Origin: Polyangiaceae bacterium
GTDB lineage: Bacteria; Myxococcota_A; Polyangia; Polyangiales; Polyangiaceae
Reading direction: 5' to 3'
Length of the DNA stretch: 6,303 nucleotides
NCBI GenBank assembly: GCA_025934595.1
Contig: JAICXU010000209.1
Coordinates: forward strand, 1 to 6,303
Under the pieces are notes generated by a model that saw nothing but the letters and a program-made list of their open reading frames with translations, was not told where the DNA came from and searched no databases. Of the stretch, positions 1 through 5,572 are shown in pieces. Made by a program: the position numbers and the translations under genes. Within the stretch, counting starts at the first letter, position 1. Every line of letters begins with the position of its first letter.

Positions 1-291
1 AAGAGCCGCGTGCGCCTCCACATCGTCGACGCTTTCCAAGTCATGGCGAACGGTGGCCCGCTCGACAAGCAGCCGCAGTATCGCTACCCGTATGAATCCG
101 TGTTCGCGTCGACCGATCCGGTGGCGATGGACACGATCGCTTGGGAGATCATCGAGGACTTCCGCGCGAAGGCAAAGCTGCCGACGCTCACGGCGGAAGG
201 CCGGCCGCCGGGCTACATCAAGGCGGCGGCGGATCTCGGCCTCGGGATCCATGATCGCTCGAAAATTCAGCTGCAAGAAGTCACGATCTGA
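1..291 (+). CDS. DUF362 domain-containing protein, C-terminal fragment
   Basis: The frame is open from the first base and ends at TGA 289-291, so 96 C-terminal residues are visible and the start lies upstream of the window. The segment ASTDPVAMD (residues 36-44), the following helix ending near EIIEDFR, and the tract GRPPGYIKAAADLGLG (67-82) match the way the DUF362 domain ends, as I recall the family. Many DUF362 proteins are iron-sulfur-associated and of unsettled function, and no cysteine is present in the visible part, so no cofactor can be argued from it. The next gene starts 66 bp downstream on the same strand, with no clear terminator between them, so co-transcription is possible. Family assignment rests on the C-terminal signature only; function is unknown. 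Confidence 0.72.
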   Translation, partial: KSRVRLHIVDAFQVMANGGPLDKQPQYRYPYESVFASTDPVAMDTIAWEIIEDFRAKAKLPTLTAEGRPPGYIKAAADLGLGIHDRSKIQLQEVTI

Positions 292-357
292 CCCCTCCTG
301 CTGGGTATTCTTGCGCTCGGCGGCCATGGGGTAGTGGTAAGATTTTCCATTGGCGAG

Positions 358-1275
358 ATGAGCACGACGCGGAAAGAAGAAGACGAGACGCTCTCGACGC
401 CGGTCGTTCGTCCTACGCCGCAGCCCGTCGGTCGCGGCGACGGCTGTCTCGTCGTCATCTATGGCCCGGATCTCGGCCGGCGCCTCGGTTTGCCGAATCG
501 CGCGTTCGAGGTCGGCCGCTCGTCGCAATGTGATCTGTCGCTCGACCAAGAGAGCGTCAGCCGTCACCACGCGCGGATCACGCGTGGAAAGAGACGCGGC
601 GATAAGGGTGTAGAATACACCATCATGGATTTGGGATCGACGAACGGCACGTACGTCAACGACGTGCACGTCACCGAACGCACCCTCAAGGACGGCGATC
701 AGATCAAGATCGGCCGCACGATCCTGAAGTTCATGACCGGCGACAACATCGAGACCAGCTACCACGAAGAAATCTACAAGCTGATGACGGTGGACGGGCT
801 CACCGGTCTCTTCAACAAGCGCTACTTCAACGAAGCGCTCGATCGCGAGCTCCAGCGCGCGACTCGGTACGCAAGGCCGCTGTCACTTCTCCTTTTCGAC
901 ATCGATCATTTCAAAGGCAAAAATGATCAATTCGGACACGTCGCGGGTGACGCGCTTTTGAAGCAGCTCGCACAAGCCGTGAAAGACAAGCTGCGTGCGC
1001 AAGACGTGATCGCGCGTGTGGGCGGCGAAGAGTTCGGCGTGCTCTTGCCCGAGGTGGACTCGGAAGGTGCCTTTACGACGGCCGAGAAAATTCGGGTCGT
1101 CGTCGAGAAGACGCCATTCGCGTTCGACGGCGAAAAAATGCCTTCGACGATCAGCATCGGCGTCGCGACGAACGGGCCGAAGCTCGCCGCCGCGCTCGCC
1201 CTCTATGGCGCGGCAGACGCAGCGCTCTATTCCGCGAAAGCGCGGGGAAGAAATCGCAGCGTCGTGTCGGAGTGA
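358..1275 (+). CDS. FHA-GGDEF diguanylate cyclase
   Basis: A 305-residue soluble protein predicted to make cyclic di-GMP from two GTP. Numbered from ATG 358, an FHA domain spans about 30-128 and keeps the phosphothreonine-binding residues: G53-R54, S68 and H71 in SRHHA, and N96 in GSTNGT. A GGDEF domain spans about 135-302, with the metal and GTP motifs DIDHFK (181-186) and ND..GH..GD (189-198). The active loop is GGEEF (222-226). The product-inhibition I-site RAQD (213-216) lies exactly five residues before the loop, so feedback inhibition by c-di-GMP is expected. No signal peptide or membrane segment is seen. An in-frame GTG at 334 would add eight residues (MVRFSIGE). I prefer ATG 358, which gives a polar acidic start, although neither start has a strong Shine-Dalgarno sequence. 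FHA domains read phosphothreonine, so a Ser/Thr kinase probably controls this enzyme. The gene converges on the next one with 16 bp between stops. Confidence 0.93.
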   Translation: MSTTRKEEDETLSTPVVRPTPQPVGRGDGCLVVIYGPDLGRRLGLPNRAFEVGRSSQCDLSLDQESVSRHHARITRGKRRGDKGVEYTIMDLGSTNGTYVNDVHVTERTLKDGDQIKIGRTILKFMTGDNIETSYHEEIYKLMTVDGLTGLFNKRYFNEALDRELQRATRYARPLSLLLFDIDHFKGKNDQFGHVAGDALLKQLAQAVKDKLRAQDVIARVGGEEFGVLLPEVDSEGAFTTAEKIRVVVEKTPFAFDGEKMPSTISIGVATNGPKLAAALALYGAADAALYSAKARGRNRSVVSE

Positions 1276-1291
1276 AGGGACGACGATCTTC

Positions 1292-2671
1292 TCAGTTGCA
1301 GCTCGACAAATCCGGCAGCGTGCACTGATGGTCGACGCACGCGAATCCCGTCGCGCACGTGTCGCATTGTCCGTGACCGCATGAATCGCCCGCGATTCCG
1401 CGGCCGCCGCCGGTGACGCACATGGCGGTCGGTGGTGCGGCGTCTTGCTCGAAGCCGAAGTAACAATAGTTGTTGGTGCACACCGCATCTTGTGCACACG
1501 CCACGCTGTAGCTTCCGCCGGAGGCACCGCCGTCGGCGTAATGCTGGGGCTGCGGCGCGCAGCTCGTACCTGCCGTGAGGAGCGCGGTGCAGACGCCGGG
1601 CTGTCCGGCGACCTGCAATTTGCAGAACGACGTGCTCGGATCACATTGGACGTACGTCGGGCCGCCGGTCGGACCGCAAGGCTGCCCGACGCCCACGAGC
1701 GCGCGACACGTTCCCTTCGCGCCACCGTCTTCGTACTCGCAGTACGAGTTCGCTCCGTTGCACTCGATGAAGAGGCCCGATCCATTGTCGCCGCACGGAT
1801 CGCCAGGATTTCCGAAAGCCACGCAATTTCCCGCGCCGGCGGACGCATCGTAGAGATCGCACGAGCCCGTCGTGTAATCGCAGAACGCGCTGTTGTTGAA
1901 GGGCTCGACGTTGCACGGTTGACCGGGCTGCGCGTACGGCTCGCACGTGGTCTGGTCCGCGGTTTGGTCCGGCGTGCGCGTGCACTGCAAACCGGTAGGG
2001 CAGGAGACATACGGCGGATTGACCACGCTGCACGGCGAGCCCGGTGCCGCGCTCGGTCCGCATTGTCCGGTCTGGTAGTCGCACGCTTGTCCGCTCGGAC
2101 ACACGACACCCTGGGGTCCGCAGCTCTCGCCGGGATCGACGACGCGCGCGCAGTATCCGCAGTGGCTCACGCCGTTCACGCACGTGGCGCTCTCGCATTG
2201 CGAGTTGAACGCGCAGCTCGCACCTGCTTTTCGCTCTCCGGGCTTCACGCATGCAGCAGGGGGATTGTTGAAAAAATCGACGCATGTCGCGCCCGCGAGC
2301 TGCACGGTGCACTGCGAGACGTCGGCCGGTGTCAGCGTCGAGCCGCTCGCAAACAAGAAATCCGGACACAGCGCTTTTTGGGCTTCGCACGCAAATGAGT
2401 ATCCCTGGCATGCTCGGAGCTTCGCGCAGTACGCGTCGACGTATGCGTTGCAAGCCGTGACCGCGGCAGGATCGAGCGCGTCCGTGCCGCCATCGCTCGG
2501 CGCAGTGGTGGTGTCGTTCGAGCCGTCGAGAGGAGCGGCGCTGTCGTCGCCGCTGCTCGATCCCGAGCACGCCATCAGCGCGCTTGCGACCGAGCACGAG
2601 ATGCAGAGAACCACCGCTCCCAAGCGAGCAAGCTTGCCGCGCGTGCCGCGAGCCACCCTAGAAAAGTGCAT
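1292..2671 (-). CDS. Cysteine-rich outer-membrane lipoprotein, Dickkopf-N-like, with tandem four-cysteine modules
   Basis: 459 residues. The start at ATG 2671 is chosen because it places a lipoprotein signal directly at the N-terminus: MHFSRVARGTRGK, a hydrophobic stretch, then lipobox LMAC with lipidated Cys35. The residue after the Cys is Ser, so outer-membrane sorting is likely. The open frame extends 39 codons upstream without signal-like character. A linker rich in Asp, Ser, Thr and Gly (36-69) precedes a domain (about 70-175) with the pattern common in myxobacterial Dickkopf-N-like proteins (ACNAYVDAYCAKLRAC, later CVDFFNNPPAAC). Residues 184-403 hold six four-cysteine modules starting near C184, C214, C253, C293, C332 and C371. 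The total is 44 cysteines after the lipid Cys, an even number that fits full disulfide pairing in the periplasm or at the surface. No heme motif or catalytic site is seen, and the role is unknown. It begins 61 bp after the stop of the lipoprotein gene 2733-3806 on the same strand and may share its transcript. No good Shine-Dalgarno sequence precedes the ATG. Confidence 0.88.
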   Translation of the reverse strand: MHFSRVARGTRGKLARLGAVVLCISCSVASALMACSGSSSGDDSAAPLDGSNDTTTAPSDGGTDALDPAAVTACNAYVDAYCAKLRACQGYSFACEAQKALCPDFLFASGSTLTPADVSQCTVQLAGATCVDFFNNPPAACVKPGERKAGASCAFNSQCESATCVNGVSHCGYCARVVDPGESCGPQGVVCPSGQACDYQTGQCGPSAAPGSPCSVVNPPYVSCPTGLQCTRTPDQTADQTTCEPYAQPGQPCNVEPFNNSAFCDYTTGSCDLYDASAGAGNCVAFGNPGDPCGDNGSGLFIECNGANSYCEYEDGGAKGTCRALVGVGQPCGPTGGPTYVQCDPSTSFCKLQVAGQPGVCTALLTAGTSCAPQPQHYADGGASGGSYSVACAQDAVCTNNYCYFGFEQDAAPPTAMCVTGGGRGIAGDSCGHGQCDTCATGFACVDHQCTLPDLSSCN

Positions 2672-2683
2672 CTTCGAAATGTA

Positions 2684-2701
2684 GCGCGCAGGCTCGCGCG
2701 C
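2684..2701 (-). other. GC-only inverted repeat before the cysteine-rich lipoprotein gene
   Basis: GCGCGC at 2684-2689 and 2696-2701 are separated by six bases, 12 bases upstream of ATG 2671. It could fold in the leader RNA. The sequence is so simple that chance in GC-rich DNA is a serious alternative. No promoter-like hexamers are seen in the surrounding 61-bp gap. Confidence 0.2.
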
Positions 2702-2732
2702 GTCTTCATCGACCGCAAATCGCCTTGGAAAA

Positions 2733-3806
2733 TCAGGGCGTGCAGGAGCTACAGTCGTCGACCGTGGCGCCTTCGGCGATCCACGCACGAATGCGTTCGA
2801 GCTCGTCGAGCGTCAGGTTTTGCGAGCGGTCGTCTTTTCCGGGCGCGGGCGGATAGGGCATCTGATTTCCGAGCACGTAATTGCTCAAGCGCGCGCGTTC
2901 GTCGTCCGACATTTCGACCCACGCGGTAAGCGGCGAGGGCCCCGTCGTGGGAGGGACCGCCACGCCGCCACAATTCGTTCCGTCGAGGATGCCCCCGTCG
3001 ACCGTGGGTCGAGGTGCGAGGAGGAGCTTGTACATGACCCACGAATTTCCAGGGTCGCCGGGATCGATGATGGGCACGTCGATTCCGAACTTCGGATACG
3101 GCGGCCCGCCGGCGCCCGCGGTTGCGCCCGTATTCGATCCCTGCGCGACGCGTCCGATCGCCGTCGCCAAAACGCCTTGCGACGTCTCGAGCAGAAGCCC
3201 CGCCGCCGGCACGGTGTGACCATCCGGAAATCGCTCGCTCGGCGGCTGAATCGTGGGCGCGCCATGACATTGTCCTGCCGAGCAACGCGCTTGGAAAATC
3301 GGCAAAACGTCGTTGCAGAAGCTCATCTTCGCGTCGATGCCGCCCGCGTTCGCGGCCGCCGACGCCATGAAGCCGACCTCGCCCGTGCTCGCCGCATCCA
3401 GGATCGCGCCGTCGATCGCACGCGCGCCGCTCACATGATCTGGTGATGTTTGCGGCGTCGTCAAAATGAGCTTGTACGAAAGGCCTGGCGTGAGCCACGA
3501 GCCGCCCCCCGGATCCGGATTCGAGAGCGTCACGATCCGGCGCACGGGGTCGTACGTGACGACCGGCTCGAGAGCGACGTTGTTCGCGTCGCCCAACAAA
3601 AAAGCCTGTCGCGTCACGCTCGCGGGAAGGAGCATGCGATCGAACGCGATTTGAATCACGCCGTCCGCCGGCACCGCCTGCGTCGGCGATACGTTCAGCG
3701 CGACGACGTGAACGGGAGGTCCGACCGTTTGCTGATCGTGCTGCTTTCCCTGATCACACGCGGCCGCGAGCGTGCCGGCAACCGCGATCGCGAAGGCTGC
3801 TCTCAG
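2733..3806 (-). CDS. Lipoprotein with Ig-like domain and CX4CH cytochrome-type domain
   Basis: 357 residues if read from CTG 3806. The N-terminus would then be MRAAFAIAVAGTLAAAC, a compact lipoprotein signal with Cys17 lipidated. Residues about 31-145 resemble a bacterial Ig-like (Big_5/SbsA-type) domain: SPTQAVPADGVIQIAFD, a V..YDP..R.VTL strand pair, then LTPGLSYKLIL. Residues about 162-346 look like a myxobacterial/planctomycete-type cytochrome domain: FCNDVLPIFQARC, heme motif C175-SAGQ-C180-H181, GLLLE, IIDPGDPGNSW, Met316 in the sequence NQMPYPP as likely distal ligand, and LERIRAWIAEGA. The spacing CX4CH is longer than the usual CXXCH. A CSSC lies near the C-terminus (352-355). The likely role is a periplasmic or surface one-heme electron carrier. 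The start is uncertain: no in-frame ATG or GTG exists near the signal. The choices are CTG 3806, overlapping the upstream stop as CTGA, or TTG 3881, which adds 25 residues. The first ATG (residue 58) would lose the signal. Confidence 0.8.
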   Translation of the reverse strand: MRAAFAIAVAGTLAAACDQGKQHDQQTVGPPVHVVALNVSPTQAVPADGVIQIAFDRMLLPASVTRQAFLLGDANNVALEPVVTYDPVRRIVTLSNPDPGGGSWLTPGLSYKLILTTPQTSPDHVSGARAIDGAILDAASTGEVGFMASAAANAGGIDAKMSFCNDVLPIFQARCSAGQCHGAPTIQPPSERFPDGHTVPAAGLLLETSQGVLATAIGRVAQGSNTGATAGAGGPPYPKFGIDVPIIDPGDPGNSWVMYKLLLAPRPTVDGGILDGTNCGGVAVPPTTGPSPLTAWVEMSDDERARLSNYVLGNQMPYPPAPGKDDRSQNLTLDELERIRAWIAEGATVDDCSSCTP

Positions 3807-4057
3807 CTCTCGGCGTAGAGGGAGAGCTGCTCGCGCACGACTTGATCGTTCACGCCGGTGCGAATGTGATCCTTCAAACAATCCGCGAGCGTGATCAGCA
3901 AATCGTCGACCCCTTTGTCCTCGATAAGCTTCGCAAGCAGCGCTTTCGCTTCGCGGCTGTCGTCCCCCCGCAGGAACTGGCGCACGGTCTCGATCGTGAT
4001 CTCCCCTTGAAAATCCAGGTACACGTTGTCGAGCAGGTACTTCACAAGCTCTTTCAT
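3803..4057 (-). CDS. Small acidic helical protein of unknown function
   Basis: 84 residues, MKELVKYLLDNVYLDFQGEI to QLSLYAES. The frame is also open to ATG 4132, but ATG 4057 is chosen because GGAGAG sits five bases upstream of it and the extra upstream residues (Pro- and Arg-rich) look non-coding. No signal peptide, transmembrane segment or metal motif is present, and there is a single cysteine (C60). The composition is acidic (17 Asp/Glu against 11 Lys/Arg) and rich in Leu, Val and Ile, suggesting a compact helical bundle in the cytoplasm. I do not recognise the family. Its stop codon overlaps the probable CTG start of the lipoprotein gene downstream, so the two may be translationally coupled. 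That is odd for a cytosolic protein sitting among exported electron-transfer proteins. It could be a small regulator or a housekeeping protein inserted by chance; the sequence does not decide. Confidence 0.78.
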   Translation of the reverse strand: MKELVKYLLDNVYLDFQGEITIETVRQFLRGDDSREAKALLAKLIEDKGVDDLLITLADCLKDHIRTGVNDQVVREQLSLYAES

Positions 4058-4062
4058 GGAGG

Positions 4063-4068
4063 CTCTCC
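4063..4068 (-). promoter_or_regulatory. Shine-Dalgarno sequence for the 84-residue gene
   Basis: Read on the minus strand, GGAGAG is followed by CCTCC and then ATG 4057, a spacing of five bases. It is the clearest ribosome binding site in the window and decides the start at 4057 over the in-frame ATG at 4132. Confidence 0.7.
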
Positions 4069-4085
4069 GTAGTAAGGGGGGATTT

Positions 4086-4099
4086 GGGCGTATACGCCC
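4086..4099. repeat. Perfect 14-bp palindrome upstream of the 84-residue gene
   Basis: GGGCGTATACGCCC is fully self-complementary with no unpaired centre. It lies 29 bp before the ATG of the 84-residue gene and about 94 bp after the cytochrome stop. It could be a dimeric-regulator operator or, in RNA, a five-base-pair stem with a four-base loop. No U-rich tract follows it on the minus strand, so a simple intrinsic terminator is unlikely. Confidence 0.5.
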
Positions 4100-4109
4100 C
4101 CGCATGCCG

Positions 4110-4131
4110 TTCCGGCAAGACCCTTCCGGCA
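4110..4131. repeat. Direct repeat TTCCGGCA x2, framed by an ATGCCG/CGGCAT inverted repeat
   Basis: TTCCGGCA occurs at 4110-4117 and again at 4124-4131, an offset of 14 bp. The pair is framed by ATGCCG (4104-4109) and its complement CGGCAT (4127-4132). It sits between the hairpin at 4137-4152 and the palindrome at 4086-4099 in non-coding DNA, so codon constraint does not explain it. A binding site or a larger RNA fold are both possible. Confidence 0.4.
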
Positions 4132-4136
4132 TCGGT

Positions 4137-4152
4137 CACGGCGTTTGCCGTG
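4137..4152 (-). other. Small stem-loop downstream of the cytochrome gene
   Basis: CACGGC and GCCGTG form a perfect six-base-pair stem around a four-base loop, beginning about 40 bases after the cytochrome stop in the direction of transcription. The following bases on the minus strand are ACCGATG, not a U-tract, so this is a weak terminator candidate at best. It could instead protect the 3' end of the barrel-cytochrome message. Confidence 0.35.
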
Positions 4153-4192
4153 TTTGCGGCTCCGCTTCTGTCCTGTGATTTGGCGCGAGGTG

Positions 4193-5572
4193 TCAGCGGC
4201 ATTGGCTCAGCACCGCGGCGCCGGGTTCGTGGCAGACGAGGCAGGGGCGCGGATTTCGGCGCATCTGCGTGGAGCACCCGCCCGCGAATCCGGCCGGGTG
4301 CGGAGAAAATCCTCCGCCGATCCCTTGGCCGCCGTGACACGTCACGCAGTCGCGCTCGGTGTGACACGAAACGCAGGCGTTCAAGTTGCGCTCGGCTTCG
4401 AACGAGTGATGTCCGGGCTGCCGGGGCGCGTCGCTCCATATCGATTTCGGCGGATGAAAACGGCCCGAATCGCGCGCGCCGGGCGGTCCGCTCATCGAGA
4501 CGCCGACGCGCTGGTGGCAGCCGAGGCAGAAGCTCTGCTCGCGATGGCAGCTCTGGCACTTCATCGCATCCTGACGTGCGTCGATGGGATGCATGTCGAT
4601 GTAGTCGTTCGGATGGATGCTGCGCGGGCGCACGCGGCCGTCGTGGCAACCGACGCAGAAATCTTCTTTGTGACAGTTCGCGCAGAACTCGCTGTCGGCG
4701 CCCGCGACGAGCTTGTGCCGCTCGATCCAGTCCGGGGTATGCGCAGCGTTGTGCAGCCAGCGCGGCGGCTTCAATTCACCGCTCGCGAAGAGCGTGCGAA
4801 TGCGACCGGAGTCGAGCGGCCCGCCGGCGATGCCCGACTCTTTGGGATTCGATCGCAAATGGCACGTCGTGCAATCGCTCTTCGCCGTTCCGCGTGCAGC
4901 CGAATCCGGCATTTCGTGGCATTTGAAGCATCCGCGCATGCGCGGGAGCTGATCGCGCGTGGCGAGCTCGAGCTCCTCGACGGCGCCGTGACATTGCCCG
5001 CAGCCGATGTTCTTCGCGATGTGTTTCTGGTGATTGAACACCATGTTCGCGCGCGGCATCACGAGCGCCGCGACCGCGTTGCCGTCGCCTTCTTTGTAGC
5101 CTTGGTGACAGAAGCCGCATTTGCCCATCGCGTCGCCGCCGGGCTTCACGTCGGCCGGGTTCGAGTGATCCGAGTCGTGGCACGCGTCGCACGTCGTGCC
5201 TTTCGGAATGAGCACGTCTTGCGACGACTGGCTCGTCAGCGCCGCGCCGTGACACGTCTTGCACGTGGCGCCTGCTTCTTTGAGGTGGAACTTGTGATTG
5301 AAACGCAGCGTGATGTTCTGCTGCGGAAAGATGACGTCGGACGGTCCGTTGTCCGGATCGAACGATCCCGGCGGCAAGAGCTTCGTCGGCACCTCGGCGT
5401 CGCCCGGAAGCGGCGTGAGACCGTGGATGACCTCGTCCTTCGGCGGATCGGCGGCAGCCGCGATCGATCCGGCGAGCACGATCGCCAGCAAAAGAAGCCA
5501 CTTCAGAACGAGCTTCGTTTGAAACGAAGAAGCTCGTTTCGTTTGAATATATAGCGCGCGCATCATGGTCAT
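4193..5572 (-). CDS. Secreted 13-heme c-type cytochrome (c3/c7-like multiheme family)
   Basis: 459 residues. A Sec signal has a long basic n-region (1-24), a hydrophobic core WLLLLAIVLAGSI (25-37) and a likely cut after A41 (AAAA-DPP). There is no lipobox. Thirteen CXXCH heme sites begin at C104, C128, C152, C191, C215, C234, C297, C306, C339, C349, C400, C409 and C444, about one heme per 32 mature residues, a density like that of MtrA. Paired histidines before some sites (FNHKFH at 91-96, FNHQKH at 179-184) are typical of c3/c7-type bis-His hemes. The last third has three closely paired sites. C433 and C458 are the only cysteines outside heme motifs and the signal. ATG 5572 is chosen because it overlaps the barrel gene stop as ATGA; in-frame ATGs also occur at 5566 and 5563. 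Transport of electrons in the periplasm or through the partner barrel is inferred. The assembly needs a Ccm-type system not seen here. Confidence 0.93.
   Translation of the reverse strand: MTMMRALYIQTKRASSFQTKLVLKWLLLLAIVLAGSIAAAADPPKDEVIHGLTPLPGDAEVPTKLLPPGSFDPDNGPSDVIFPQQNITLRFNHKFHLKEAGATCKTCHGAALTSQSSQDVLIPKGTTCDACHDSDHSNPADVKPGGDAMGKCGFCHQGYKEGDGNAVAALVMPRANMVFNHQKHIAKNIGCGQCHGAVEELELATRDQLPRMRGCFKCHEMPDSAARGTAKSDCTTCHLRSNPKESGIAGGPLDSGRIRTLFASGELKPPRWLHNAAHTPDWIERHKLVAGADSEFCANCHKEDFCVGCHDGRVRPRSIHPNDYIDMHPIDARQDAMKCQSCHREQSFCLGCHQRVGVSMSGPPGARDSGRFHPPKSIWSDAPRQPGHHSFEAERNLNACVSCHTERDCVTCHGGQGIGGGFSPHPAGFAGGCSTQMRRNPRPCLVCHEPGAAVLSQCR
5513..5547. repeat. Overlapping direct and inverted repeats in the cytochrome signal-peptide codons
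   Basis: On the plus strand TTCGTTTGAA occurs at 5514-5523 and 5538-5547, 24 bp apart. CTTCGTTT (5513-5520) is the exact inverse of AAACGAAG (5522-5529) around one central base, and GAAACGA (5521-5527) pairs with TCGTTTC (5534-5540). In the protein the direct repeat gives the tripeptide QTK at residues 10-12 and 18-20, in the n-region of the signal. It may be a local duplication or an mRNA hairpin near the start codon. Confidence 0.5.

Noticed and set aside
335..343. TGGTAAGAT as an extended -10 promoter for the FHA-GGDEF gene.
   Set aside because: No -35 element lies at proper spacing: TTGCGC at 311-316 is 21 bp away. The match is short and would leave a leader of only a few bases before ATG 358. 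Possible but not supportable.
607..621. Inverted repeat GGTGTA-GAA-TACACC inside the FHA coding region.
   Set aside because: Six-base arms are expected by chance in several places in a window of this size, and this one lies within conserved FHA codons.
1189..1214. GCCGCGC/GCGCGGC inverted repeat near the end of the cyclase gene as a terminator.
   Set aside because: It lies inside conserved GGDEF codons about 60 bp before the stop, has a 12-base loop and no U-tract. It is likely a by-product of GC-rich codon use.
1445..2398. Plus-strand open frame of 317 codons opposite the cysteine-rich lipoprotein gene.
   Set aside because: Its translation is Arg/Ala-rich with no domain or motif, while the minus strand has a signal peptide and regular cysteine repeats. 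It is a GC-rich shadow frame.
3804..4649. Long minus-strand open frame that would extend the lipoprotein to 638 residues.
   Set aside because: The extra N-terminal part overlaps the 84-residue gene and the 3' end of the cytochrome in another frame, and reads as Arg/Pro/Ala-rich shadow sequence. The lipoprotein signal lies internally, near 3806.
4145..5554. Plus-strand open frame of 469 codons opposite the cytochrome.
   Set aside because: The minus strand carries 13 heme motifs and a signal peptide. The plus reading is Arg/Ala/Val-rich shadow with no recognisable feature.
5546..5571. Possible internal promoter (TGACCA and TATATT on the minus strand) at the start of the cytochrome.
   Set aside because: The spacer is only 14 bp, and transcription would begin inside the cytochrome coding sequence after its start codon.
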